Assembly: GCF_000189635.1 (NCBI RefSeq)
Contig: NW_002476246.1
Span: forward strand, 372,001-436,000
Origin: Tetrahymena thermophila SB210
Taxonomy: Eukaryota; Ciliophora; Oligohymenophorea; Hymenostomatida; Tetrahymenidae
Direction: 5' to 3'
DNA length: 64,000 bases
In this document: positions 49,301 through 61,833 of the stretch, piece by piece
Layout of the letters: every line of letters begins with the position of its first letter
Numbering within the stretch: position 1 is the stretch's first letter
Position numbers and translations under genes: made by a program
Notes under the pieces: generated by a model
Database searches by the model: none
Told to the model about the DNA's origin: nothing
The model's input: the letters and a program-made list of their open reading frames with translations, nothing else

Positions 49301-49835
49301 TCTGGTTAAAGACTTCATATGTACTTTATTGAAGTCAAAGAATGAGATAGATAAAATAAAATAATCAAAATAGTTGTAAAAAGAAGAAAAGTTAAAAAAA
49401 AAATTAGGGAGATTGTCTTAAATTTCTTTAAAGTAATTATTAAAAAATAGTAAAAAGTTTAGTCCATAAATAACATCTTTACACAAGTTGGATTCATCAT
49501 AAGTTCTTAAAAGCCATGAATTAAGGTCACCTGATTTGGAATTTAAAGAAAAAAGTGAAGATGTTAATAATTCTTATTTAATTAATTTCGACATTTAAGC
49601 AAAAAATAGTTTTGTATTAAATAAAAAAGACATTAACATTAACCAAAAAAATTAAAATTAAATAGTTGAATAAAACGAAAATTTTGTAAGCACAAAATAA
49701 TAAAAAACTTCAAAAATATTAATTAAAAGTAGCAAAAATACTTCATATTCCTAATTAAATCATAATAACTAATCAGTTAATATATCTAATAATGACTTAA
49801 TGCTTTCAAGAGATTCTAAATAGTAACTATTTTGA
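43301..49835 (+). CDS. Giant cysteine-rich multi-pass membrane protein 5, 1901 aa
   Basis: Six exons: 43301-43355, 43408-44151, 44685-45158, 45276-48279, 48345-48483 and 48546-49835, 5706 nt in frame, with TGA at 49833-49835. Exon 1 is a signal peptide (MVTKIGLKLFVIFIYYIQ). The N-terminal domain (NWDIIGGGSFPSNQC) is followed from ~200 by cysteine modules, including six exact 99-residue units at ~472-1065. A juxtamembrane domain (GYNVTIAFSQQ) follows. Hydrophobic segments start at ~1338 with the family motifs IGNTYVLFSTIDLTTFIYF, GYDAYFLNGAGQ, IKSGWEY, NYTLF, KYTNVILYLRKI, EDSDNQDEQQRYNIGWV. The Asn/Gln/Ser-rich tail ends in ISNNDLMLSRDS. Compared with giant gene 6, exons 3 and 5 have identical lengths (474 and 139 nt) and the two transmembrane introns fall at the same sites, so 5 and 6 are sisters. 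The surface receptor role is inferred. Confidence 0.93.
45419..47200 (+). repeat. Six tandem 297-nt (99-aa) units inside giant gene 5
   Basis: The anchor TG(T/C)NATTG(T/C)... recurs at 45419, 45716, 46013, 46310, 46607, 46904 and 47201, always 297 nt apart. Each unit encodes three cysteine modules, for example CSVxNCLQCSQTDGSICQ and CPIKNC. Units differ by many substitutions but no indel, so length is held constant. Confidence 0.92.
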
Positions 49836-50148
49836 ATAAATTATTTAATAATAATTAATAGAATTCTTTTAATAGCTAATAATATTTCTTAAAATGTATG
49901 AGAGTAATAGAAGGTTTAAATTTTCCTCTCCATCACCATCATCATCCGCTATATCATCTAAAGAAACAAATAATTTTATTTTACAATAATTATGGTAAAT
50001 TATATACTTCCATATGAGGTTTGAATATATGTTAATTATTCTATCCATATTAAAAAATTAGTTCTAAATAACACACATTTAAATTTAATAATAATATAAG
50101 ACACTTGTTTTTCTTTTTTTATTTGAAATATGTGTAAAATATAAAAAC
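49836..50148. other. Short intergenic region after giant gene 5
   Basis: Contains a small CATCAC/CATCAT-like run (about 49930-49952). No gene is seen. Confidence 0.5.
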
Positions 50149-50221
50149 TGGAGAACCTGGGCATTGATCCCAGTGCCTCTCGTATGCTAAACGAGCGCTC
50201 TACCATTTGAGCTAGATCCCC
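50149..50221 (-). tRNA. tRNA-Ala (AGC), copy 3
   Basis: Same 73-nt sequence as the two copies about 8 kb to the left, same strand. 5' end at 50221, discriminator A at 50149, anticodon AGC. Confidence 0.95.
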
Positions 50222-50927
50222 TTTACATAACTTCAATTATTTACTCATTTTAAAAATCAAAAATTTTTATTTTAATTTTAATAAAAATAATTTCACTAAT
50301 GATTTTTAAAGCTTATTTAGGATATTTTAAAAAAAATATATTATTTTTTAACAAAATATTTTCATTTTTGTGCTTTTAAAAGCTTTTTTTAAATTTAAAT
50401 TTTAACTTAGTTGAAACATAAGTAACTTTTATTTAAAAATTTAAATTAAAATAAATTGAATTTATTTTTCTTTCGTAATTTTTAGTGTTTTAATTATTAT
50501 TTAAGTATTTTTTAAAAGTTATTTACAAAATTTGAAGAAAATTAAAGTTTACAATATAATTTTTTTGTAAATTTATTTTCAAATTAATTTCTTATCTGTA
50601 ATATTGTGAATTAGTAATGTATATTAATTTTTCTTTATAATTTAGTGGTTAAGAATTTTTTTATTTATTCTTAACTAAAAATATCTTTTAAAAATAGTAT
50701 TCATAATTTTAAAATACTATGCTTTTAATTAATGTTACATACTAAAAATATGATGTATATGTAAATATATCAACATTTTTTTAAATCATTCTATTATTAA
50801 AATTAGTAGAAAATATTCAATATAGATATCTTTATGCTAAATAACAATTTTGTAATTAAAAATAGTTCTATAAATTATCAAGAATTAAATATAGAACAAA
50901 TATTTATTAGCTAAACAGAAGATTAAA
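50222..50927. other. Intergenic region upstream of the TRIM-like gene
   Basis: Very A+T-rich, with no gene or repeat seen. Confidence 0.5.
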
Positions 50928-52385
50928 ATGGATAAAGTTTATAATATGAATACTCCTTTTTGTGGGTAACATCCAGAAAACCAAGCTATCTATATAAAAG
51001 CTTCATTAGATAGCAATCAAATTTTTAAATGCTAAGAGTGCATATTAGAGGATACATATAATAAAGATTATTTGTCTATAAAAACAATCAGCAAATGTTA
51101 AGACGAATACATTTTTATGAATTGGCCTCCTCTTGAGGACTTAGGGATTCTAAGCGAAATTAGAGGAGCTTTTTAATATAGATCAGATTTAATCAAAGGA
51201 ATTGAGCAAGCATTTGATGGTTTAATTAAAGAAATAGTAGATGCTTTAGAGCAAAAGAAAAAGGCAGCAATGTAGACAGTTATTAATGAAAGTGTGAAGT
51301 GGGATGAAATACTTAAAGTATATAATGATACAGCAGAGAAAAAGAAATTAAAATAAATTATAAAGATAGAGAAGTAAAATATGGAATGCAAACTTGATGA
51401 TTTAAGGTGCTTTATTTCAGAAAAGATATAGCAAAAATAGCAAAATACTAAAATTCTATAGCAATAGCTTGATAAAATTAAAGAATATTAGATTTTATAG
51501 ATGGTTGATATGAATCTATTTAAGCACTCAATAGTAAGGTAATTGGAAGAATTTAATCCTCTTACAAATAAGAGAAAAAATTCCTATGAATAAATTGATG
51601 AGGTTAAAAAATAGCTAAATTTTTTGATTGGGAATAAACTCAACCATGTTAGGCCTTCATTCATATAGTAATTTAATAATTTGTTTGATAAAGTTAGCTA
51701 CGCCTTTTTAGAATTGCAAATAGATGATATTTTTACAAGCAAACCCTTAAATTACATGATATTAATAGAAGATGAAGCTCTCTACATATAAAAAATAGCT
51801 TAATAAATGATAAAAGATAAGGAAAACATGAATATTGTTTCATAGATTTATGAAAAGGCGATGAATTGTAACTATGACCAATCAAATTTAATTTAAGTGG
51901 TCGAAAATATTTATGAAAATATAATATAAATATAAAAGGATAATGAAGATGTATATGGAGGAATATATTTTAAATATGAGTTGACCAAAAATAAAAAATA
52001 TGTTGTTAGGTTTAGATTTAATGATTAAGCAGGAGACTGTTTCATAATAGGTTTAGTTAGTAAAAGCAGCACTACTTATGATTTAAATAAAACACATCAA
52101 GGTAAACTCTTTTGCAATGATAACATTCACTATTGCGGTAATGTGATTTAAGGAGATCTCTTTTATGAAATTCAAAAAGATTAGGTCATAGAAATGAGGG
52201 TAGATATTCAAGCATAACAAATTTAATTTTTAGATTATCCAAACTATTAGAAAGTTAACTAACTAAATGAGGAATATAAGCTCAATTCAGAGGAAACTTA
52301 TTATATAGCTCTTCACTTTGGAATTAACGAAAAATACAAAACAAGAATAGATTTAATTTATTTTTAAGAAATTGATTACTCTTGA
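50928..52385 (+). CDS. B-box-like zinc-binding, coiled-coil protein with a beta-rich C-terminal domain, 485 aa
   Basis: An intronless code-6 frame from ATG at 50928 (context GATTAAAATG) to TGA at 52383-52385. The N-terminus has a Cys-x2-His then Cys-x2-Cys pattern (FCGQHPEN at ~12-19, FKCQECIL at ~35-42). This matches the short B-box-like zinc site common in ciliate proteins. Residues ~80-260 are rich in Glu, Lys, Gln and Leu with heptad character, probably coiled coil. The last ~150 residues look like a beta-rich domain of SPRY/B30.2 type (GGIYFKYEL, KYVVRFRFND, GDCFIIGLVS, YYIALHFG). Zinc site, coiled coil and SPRY-like domain in this order is the TRIM layout without a RING finger. It is probably an intracellular scaffold or ubiquitin-related adaptor. 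The C-terminal assignment is the weakest part. It has no visible link to the membrane genes around it. Confidence 0.85.
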
Positions 52386-54176
52386 ATAATTCAAAATCTT
52401 TCTTAAATTAAATAAACTAATTTCAATAATAATTATTTATAAAATATTATCTATTTATTTTAATAATATAAATTTAACAAAATGCTTATTCTTATAATCT
52501 AAAGTTTTATATTCTCTTTTTATTTTGATAAAAAATTCTTAATTTATGATATTTAATTTTAATTTTTGCTTAACTTTTCATTTTCAAATATTTTTTGATT
52601 AATTTATTTATTATTTCAAGATTAAAAGGTATATGAATTATCAGCAAAGAAGATATGCCATAATTCTTCCTTTATTTTTTTTGATAATAATTTCTAAAAA
52701 TATATTACTCAGAATCAAAACTAACAAGTGAAATTTTAATTAAAGATTGACTATAAAAGTTTAAGAAACAGAGAAAATGGAGTATATAATTTACATTTAA
52801 ATATTTATTCACATTTAATTTAGATTTTAGTATATTTAAGCATTTAAATCATAGTATTTTATTATCCAGCATATCTTTTCATTTTCCCCCCTTAATTTAA
52901 TAAAGTAAATATGATCCAATAAAAAAATTGATGGAAATATTATTTATTTTTACTTAACTTAAAAAGTATTTATTCAGAGAGATTACAGAGTTAGGTATTA
53001 AAGCAATACTAATCACTTAAAATTAATTTTTTTTAATTTATTAACTTAAGTTAAAATATTTATTCAATAATAGAATATATTTCATTAGTTAATAATAATT
53101 TAAAGAATAAAAAAATGTATATATTAAATAAATTTAGAAAATTGAATAAAATAAAAAATAAAAAAGAATTATATTTATCAAAATAAATTTTTAAATTTTA
53201 TAAAATTTGTATAAGAACTAGAGCTTCATTTAATATTATCTATTGTTTCCTATAAATATTTATTTAAAAATAATTTCAATTAAGCTATTTTAGCTCATGT
53301 AAGTTAAAATAAAACTTCATAAAATAAATAATTATTCTGTAAGCTAATATCTTTTAACTATTTTAATTTAGCTTTGAAAATTCATAACCACTGATTTAAA
53401 TATTTGGGAGTTCCTTTTAATTTCAAAATAACAAACATTAGTTTTACTAGAAGTATTTTTTATTTTTAAATAAAAAAGATTTGAATATTTCAGAATAATA
53501 GAAAATTTATTTTGACTTTCATGCAAGCCATAAGCATTTCAATTTTACAGTAAAATATTTATTAGATTAAAGTAGCTTATGAATTTTTAAAAGAATATAT
53601 AAAAATTTGAAGCATAAGGAAAAGTAAGAAAGGAATTTTTTTTAAATAATAAAAATATTAATGATATTAAAATTAGCATTGAATTAATAAAGAGATCTAA
53701 TTTCTTATAATCTTATGGTTTATGGTTGAGCTTAATTAGATTTTACCAAAAATCAAATCTTATAATTTCTTTTGCAATTAAAAGATATGAATTTTTTAAC
53801 AAGTTATAAATAAGTGGCCACTAGTAAATAAATAATGGTAAATTTTTTATTACTTGAATTATAGATTTCTTATCAAACAAATAAAGGCTTAAGATAAACA
53901 GAAATGAATATCTTGCTATTAACTTTTTCAGGTATTGTGGCAAATATAAGTAATTTTAAATTGATGGATTATATTTTATTACAATCTGCAAAAAAATCTA
54001 ACAAATTGATTATTATTGTTTTTATAATTTTGATCTATGATGGTTATTCAGGATTTAAATAAATTAAGCTAATTTCTTTATTGAATTTCAATTATAGCAT
54101 AATAAAAAGAGAAAATAAAAGTAGAGCAAACAAGAAATTAATTAAAAAAACAATAACAAGCAAATCAAAGAATCAA
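52386..54176. other. 1.8-kb intergenic region upstream of giant gene 6
   Basis: A+T rich with no supported gene. A 31-codon frame at about 52633 (MNYQQRRYAIILPLFF) resembles a signal peptide and could be a relic first exon of a family member, but nothing recognisable follows it. The promoter of giant gene 6 should lie near 54000-54176. Confidence 0.45.
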
Positions 54177-57100
54177 ATGAGCGAAAAAAACTAGATCTTG
54201 AGTATATTATTTTACTTTATCCTATGTATTAGAGGTAAATTTAAGTTAACTCTTATCTTTTTTAATATTTTTAATTTTAAATTGCTTTGAAGAAATATTT
54301 ACATTTGAGAGAATTCTCTTGAAGTATTACGATTCTTCAACAAATTGCTAAAATGAGTTACAAACTAACTGGAATATAATTGGAGGAGGTTCTTTTCCTA
54401 ATAATTACTGCTAATAAAGCTGTTCTTTAAATTCAATTACATATGCAGCTTTCTACTTAGTCCCAACTCAATATCCAAATGGATTTGAAATTACTAAAAT
54501 CTTAACAAATAAAGCTTCCATATTAGGTTTTGATTTAGCTTATTTTGTATCTGGATAATTTACTGTTTCAATATATGGAGATAATAAATTACTATATTAA
54601 TAATCATATTAGCAAATAGTCTAAAATAATTTTCCTTAAGAAATAATAAACAATGGTGTCAATTGCTAAGGCTCAAATTTTAGAACAATTTTTGTAGGCA
54701 AATATGTTATAACATAGAATATTTCTAAATATCATTTGCAGTTCTCTAACTTACCTTCTAATTATGGTTTTTTCAAAATCTATATGTGGTCAAATTGCGT
54801 TTTAAATTGTGATTAATGCTAAGATTCTTAGAATTGCTCAGTTTGTTTATAAGGTTTCTCATTGATCATTATGCCTTCTGGATAACAAGTATGTTCTTAA
54901 TAAGAGGATTGTTAATCAAGTAATTGCTTAGAATGTGCTATTAGTGGAACAAACGAAGTTTGCATATAATGCATACCTGGATATAAGTTAAATAATTCTA
55001 ATGTTTGCATTTCTACTGGTTCAGCTTGTAGTGCAGGTATATATAATTATTCTAGATATTTTTTTATTAAATTTGCAAATTAACTAATCTAATAACCAAT
55101 TTTATATAACTCAGATGTAATTAGTTATTTCTTGAATTTATGAATAAAAATTAAATAAAATAAACTTCTATTCTTTTTTTAGAAATTCTAATGGTTTTTA
55201 ATAGATTAATACCATAAGAATGCTTTCAATAATTTCTATCAACTTGCTCTTTAACTTATAAATGTTACTTGCTTTTTCTCTGCTCCAAATTATATTGAAT
55301 TACTCAAATCTGATTAGCTTAAAAAAAAATTTTTAAACTTTTTTGTCAGCTTTTGCTTCAGACATATTGCTCCTCAAATATAATATTTTTTAAGCATTAA
55401 TTTGGGTTGGCATTGAGGTTGATCATAAGGCAAATAAAGAATAAGCTCTTAATAATTTATTTCAAAAAAAAAAATAATTTAATTTTTTATTTCAATTCTA
55501 ATTATTTTTATTATCATAAAATTGAATACTTTTGGATAAATTTTTTCAAATTTTTATCTGTTTAAATAAATTAATTATAAATAAAGAAAAACAATTAAAT
55601 TTTCTATTGTGATAGTTTTTTTTTTAATAAATAAGATGAATGATTGAATGAAATTTTTATTTTTTCCCTATTCAATTTTGAATGAAAAATAGAAATTATT
55701 ATAAATTTTTAAATGTTTTTTAAATGCAATTTATCTAAGAATTCTTTCAAATTTTACAAAATGGTTGGAATTTCATAAACATTACAAGCCATAAAAAATG
55801 ATGCTAGTGCGTTTTTGCAATTTTTTTATAAATAAAACTGCTCAAAAAGCTCAAGCTGAATGTGGAATAGATTTATATTCCTATTCTATTTTAATATATT
55901 TTAAATATATTTATTTTTTTCAATAGAAAATAATATTTATTTTAATAGGATAATATAGAAATGAATAAAATACTTGCGAAACATACACAACCAACTGTCT
56001 TAGATAAAATACATCTGAAACAACCTGGTAGTAATGTTTTAAAGTGCCAGATTAAGCAACTTTTAAATGCTTCTAAAATAAGGTAATCCTACTATATTAA
56101 AGAGGAAATTATAGTACAAGAGTATGTGGTTGTAATCATTTACCTAATTGTAATTAATGCAACATAAATACTTGCATTTAATGTAAACTAGGGTATTCTT
56201 TTAGTGGTTCAACATGTGTAGCATCTACATGTCCTGATGGTTAATAGCTTAACCCTATTACAAAAGCTTGTACTAGTATATTATGTTCTGATGCAAATTG
56301 CCTTAAATGCGATCAATTTGTTTGCTAATAATGTTTAAGTAGTTCATATTATGTGTCAGGAACAAATCCTTTTCAATGTAAATAATGCAGCGTTCAAAAT
56401 TGCAAACAATGTAATCAAGATGGTAATTTTTAAAAGTTATTTTTTTACTAATTATAGAATTCATTAAATAATATTTTTATCAATAATAATATGTTTATTC
56501 AAAATAATTTTAAGATATTGGGAATTAATTAGAGTATAATACAAGTTTTTATTTAGATATTTTATATTTTAGATAAAATAATTTTTCTTAAATATTTATT
56601 TTTATTTAGGAACTTGTAAAATATGTAATTAAAACTACTTTATGGATAGTTCAGGAAACTGCCTAAAATGTGCTTAAAATTGTCTTTAATGCAATGATTC
56701 ATAAATTTGTTAATAATGTGTCACAGGTTACGTTTTAAGTAATGACAAAACTACTTGCACTTGCTCTATCCCTTAATGCCTTTAATGTAGTCCTAATGAT
56801 GGAACAATTTGTTCAATTTGCAATAGTGGAATATTTGATTCATCTTCAAAAACATGTATATGTACACTATCAAACTGTTAAACATGTCTTTCTTCAAGCA
56901 ATACAAAATGTTTGGCTTGTAAAGGTGTGTTTATTTTAGACTAGAATTCATAATGTTAATGTCCTATAAAAAACTGCTAATAATGTGATTCTACTGGAAG
57001 CAAATGCTTAACTTGCGCCACTAACTATATTTTAAGCCCTGATTCTACTTTATGTTAATGTACAATGTAATACTGTTCTTCATGTACTAGTAATCTTTGT

Positions 57101-60100
57101 CTAATATGCACTTAAGGTTATACTTTAGTTGGAAACTAGTGCATTATGAAAGCCTAAAATTGTATCCAACCTGATCCAACAAATGGTATGAATTGCTTCT
57201 AATGTGCAGCAGGCTATCAAGTTATCTTAGATGATCAATATAATAATATATGCTAATGTAATGTTTCAAATTGTAAATAATGTTAAGCTTCTAATGGTAA
57301 TTTATGTGATGAGTGCTATACTAATTATTAATTAAGCAATGATAAGACTTAATGCTAATGCTTTGTTTAAAATTGTCAAAGTTGCAATCCTAGCGATGGA
57401 TTTGTTTGTGATAATTGTGTTGTAGGATATATTTCTTAGAATAATAAAAAGAATTGTTAATGCGGTGTAAGTAATTGCTAGATTTGCAATTAATCTAATG
57501 GAAATATATGTGATAAATGTACAAATAATTATATAAATAGTAGTGATTAAACTTAGTGCAGTTGTTAAGTTGCAAATTGCAGAAATTGCAATGTAGATGA
57601 TGGGTCAATATGTGATACTTGCTTGACTGGATATTTACTTACTAATAATAGTAAATATTGTCAATGTTCAGTGGAAAATTGTTAGGTCTGTAATCCATCT
57701 GATGGATCATTATGTAATTAGTGCTCAAAAAATTATATAAAAAATTTAGATTCTAAATAATGTAACTGCTCTGTTTCAAATTGTTAGGTATGTAATTCAA
57801 AAGATGGTTATATTTGTGACACATGTGCGAATGGCTATTACCCTTCAAACAATAATACAATTTGTTCATGTAGCGTAAATAATTGTTTGGTTTGTAATGC
57901 TTTAAATGGTAAATTTTGTGATTAATGTTAACCTAACTTTTAACTAAGCGATGACAAGAAGACATGCATTTGTCAAGCTTAATATTGTTATTAATGTTCT
58001 CTTCTTGATGGTAATATTTGTGGTTTTTGTAATTTTGGATTCTATAATAATAATGGAAAGTGTTAATGTAGTGTAGATAATTGCCTTTAATGTAATCCAA
58101 CTTATGGAAAATTATGTATTTAGTGTTAAACTAATTATCTTCTAAGTTCTGATTAACTTAAATGTTAATGTTAGGTAAGTAATTGTTAAATCTGCAATCA
58201 GAATGATGGATCTTTATGTGATAATTGTGTGGTAGGGTACGCTCCATAGAATGATAATAAAATTTGTTAATGCAGTGTGAGTAATTGCTAAAATTGTAAC
58301 CCTTTAAATGGTAGTTTATGTGATGAATGTAAATATAATTATATTATGAGTAGTGACTTTACTTAGTGTAGTTGCTCTGTTGTTGGTTGTTAGAAATGTA
58401 ATTATAGCGATGGCTCTATTTGTGATACCTGTATTTCAGGATATATTTCTTCGAATGATAATAAATCTTGTTAATGCTCAGTTGCAAACTGCTAGGTATG
58501 TGATCCAACAAATGGATTCATCTGTAAATAATGTTTATAAAATTATTCTTTAAGTAGTGATAAAACATAATGTAATTGTTCTGTTTCTAATTGTTAATAA
58601 TGCTAATAAAATGATGGATCTATTTGCAATTCTTGTATAAAAGGGTATATCCTTTCAAATGACAATAAGGTTTGTTAATGCAGTGTAGCTAATTGCCTAG
58701 AGTGTAATCATTAAAATGGGTCAATTTGTAACAAATGCTAATAAAATTTTAATTTAAATGGTGATTCCACATAATGCTAATGTACAATCCCTAATTGTTA
58801 ATAATGCAATCCAATTGATGGATCTATTTGCAATACATGTAGTAATGGATATACTTCATCAAAAGATAATAAAACTTGTAAATGTATTAGCTAAAATTGT
58901 CTATCTTGCGATCCTTAAAATGGTAATCTGTGCCTAAAGTGTTAACAGAATTATACATTGAATTTAAATTAATAATGTGTTTGCTAGGTTTCTAACTGCA
59001 AAAATTGTAATATTAATGATGGATAAATTTGTGATTCTTGTGATCAAGGATTTATTCCTATTAATAATAATAAGGCATGCTAGTGTGGAATTTAAAATTG
59101 CTTAAAATGTAATCCCTAAAATGGAAATGTATGTCAATAGTGTTAGGCTAATTATGCCTTAAGTTCTAATTCAACATAATGTATTTGCTCAGTTCTTAAT
59201 TGTCTTAGCTGCAATGTTAATGATGGTTCTATTTGTGATATTTGTTTAGCAGGTTTTGCTCCTCAAAATAATAATAAGGTATGTTAACCTCAAATTAAAA
59301 ATTGTTTAGCAACAGATCCTTAAAATAATACAAAATGCATTAAATGTCAGCTAAATTATATTTTGAGTGAAGATTAGACTTAATGCAATTGTTCTGTTTT
59401 AAACTGCTAAAATTGCAATTCTGGTAATGGTTCAATTTGTGATTCTTGCTAATATGGTTATATTTCTTTAAATAATAACTCGATTTGCGCTTGCCCTAAA
59501 GATTCAACTACATGTATTAATTAGTGCAAAGTTTAAAAGTGTAAATAGTGTTAGGTAAATAAATTAGATAAATGTGAAACTTGTGAAGAAAATTACTACA
59601 TAGATAATAATTTAAAGTGTACATTATCTGTGAAAAACGACTTTGTTGTAGATTAAAAAGTTGTAGAAAATATTGGTTATAATATAACAATTAAATTTTA
59701 AAATGATATTATAACTACTACTGAAAATGTGAATGGATTAATAAGCATTTAAATAGTTGATTACAACAATCCTTTTAAAGTTGAAATAGTAGATATCTAA
59801 AAAAAGTAAATAAAGCTTTAAATTTCTATGGAAGGTAATTGTAAAAATAAAAATTTAATTGTTAAAATGAATGACCCATAATTTGTCTAAGTCAATAATT
59901 TGCAGGAACTATAAAAATAAGTTTAATTGGGTGATTATGTGGTTTTAACATAAAGCCAAATTTAATAAGCTTAAGTAATAAATCAAGTAGCTTCTAAAAC
60001 TTCATCAACTCTCCTTATTATGATGATCTTAATGATTGTAATTGGAAATACTTATGTTTTATTTAGCACAATAGACTTAACAACCTTTATTTACTTCATG

Positions 60101-61833
60101 CTCTTTGTCGATGTTAGGTATCCTGAAAATGTTATGTCATTTTGCTCTATATTTTAAAACTTTTAATTTGCATTTGTCCCTAACACCATACAAATTTATT
60201 TAATGGATGCTAACTATACATAACCTTTCACTCCCTAAAAATTCATTGATAATGGATATGATGCGTAATTTAATAAATAGTTTCTGGTTTTTTAATTATT
60301 TTTTTTTTCATATTAGGTATTTTTTTAATGGAGCAGGTCAATCTATTACAATAATAATTGGAATTACTACAATTTATTTAGCAATTAAGACACTTTCACT
60401 TATCCCTATTCCATAAATTAGATTATATATTTTGAGTAAAATCAAAAGTGGTTGGGTAAATTTAAAATTTATTTTTATAAAATTTTAGCAATTTTAAAAA
60501 TAAAAATTAGGAATTTAATGGATTTTTTGACCTAATAGGATGTGTTTACGTTTATGTATTAGTGTCTACCTTACTCTAGTTTTATTGCTTTACATTTGAT
60601 GAATCCTTAGCATTTATTAATTATACTTTATTTTCTTTGTTTTTTATATTTGTAATAATTTATCCTATCATGATTACTGTTTTTATAGTAAAATGTAAGA
60701 ATTTGAAAGATCCTTAAATACAACTTTAATTTAGCTCAATAATAGGGGGTTTTATTTTACCTGAAAATAAGGCTGTTGAAGAAAATATTAAAAATAATAT
60801 AAATAATAACTATATCACTACAAACAAAGATTAGAAGAATGAGATTTAAAGTTAAAATGGAGAGAAATATAATAAATAAATACTCAGTAGACAGTAGCAG
60901 CTTTAGTTAAAATGGAGTAAATTTACAAACGTAATACTTTACTTAAGAAAAATCATTTTTATAATGGTCTTGCTATATTTATATGGCTTAGTATATTTTT
61001 AGGTTATTTTAATATGTTTAATGAATGTATTCCTCAGCTTTTATTATTTTTACACGAAACCATAAGAAGACAAGAACACTAATATTAAAAATGGCATAAG
61101 TGAAATTCTGTTAATTGTCATGTATGCATCTATAAGTCTATTAGTAGAGGATGATGAGAATTAGGATGAGTAACATAGGTTTAACATTGGCTGGGTAATT
61201 ATAGCATCAGCTTCTACTATTTTAGTTATTCATATTTTCAGTGTAATTATTGATCTACTGAAAGGTATAACTAATTTAATTAAGGATTTTATTTCTACAT
61301 TATTTAAATCAAAATAAGAGCTCGAAAAAATTAAATAAGAAAAACTAGGAGAGATTAATTAATTAAATTATAAAACTTTAGGTTTTGTTTCTCAAATATC
61401 CTTATAAAAAAACAGAGGTATAAAAAAAAAACTAAGCACAATTATAATACCTTAAGTAGAACAAACTTCGAATCTCTCATTATCACCATTAAAAAGATAG
61501 ATAATTTTAAAGAATTAGTCTATAATATCTCCTTAGATAAAAAGAAATAATTCTAATAAATAATAAGAGAGTTAAAAAAATATCAACAATAATTTAGATT
61601 TATAAGAATTAACCTTAAATGGTAAGGATTAGAATTAAAACTAGTTTTAATAGATTTAATAAATAAATCTATTTTAGAAAAAATAATATTTATAAAATAG
61701 TGAATCATATAACTAATTATAGAGTCAATATCAAGCTCTAAGTAATAGATTTTTAAATTAAAATATTTAATCTCTAAATGTTTCTAATAATGATCTGTTA
61801 TCCCATAAAGATGCTTCTATTCAGTTAATATGA
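54177..61833 (+). CDS. Giant cysteine-rich multi-pass membrane protein 6, 2130 aa
   Basis: Six exons: 54177-54234, 54293-55036, 55949-56422, 56610-60264, 60317-60455 and 60511-61833, 6393 nt in frame, with TGA at 61831-61833. It has a signal peptide (MSEKNQILSILFYFILCI) and the N-terminal domain with the IIGGGSFPNNYC motif. Cysteine modules from ~200 to ~1460 form the longest such region in the window, mostly units of ~33 residues such as CSVSNCQxC...DGSICDxCxxGY. A juxtamembrane domain (GYNITIKFQ) follows. Hydrophobic segments start at ~1557 (IGNTYVLFSTIDLTTFIYF, GAGQSIT, IKSGWEF, KFTNVILYLRKI, EDDENQDEQHRFNIGWV). The Gln/Asn-rich tail ends in NVSNNDLLSHKDAS, matching giant protein 5. Exons 2, 3 and 5 have the same lengths as in giant gene 5. 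Intron 2 is unusually long (912 nt). Function is inferred as a surface receptor or adhesion protein. Confidence 0.93.
56610..59640 (+). repeat. Cysteine-module array of giant gene 6
   Basis: About thirty modules of ~33 codons follow one another, each with CxC, NCxxC and DGxxCxxC spacing. Unlike giant gene 5 there is no strict long-period repeat, and neighbouring units differ a great deal, suggesting an older expansion. Confidence 0.75.

Noticed and set aside
50036..50236. A 66-codon minus-strand frame containing the tRNA
   Set aside because: It is a translation through the tRNA-Ala gene (the AQMVERSFSIREALGSMPRF pattern is what this tRNA gives when translated), not a protein gene.
51173..51391. 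Minus-strand frame of 72 codons with a hydrophobic start
   Set aside because: It lies inside and antisense to the coiled-coil part of the TRIM-like gene. Its hydrophobicity reflects complementing Lys/Glu codons.
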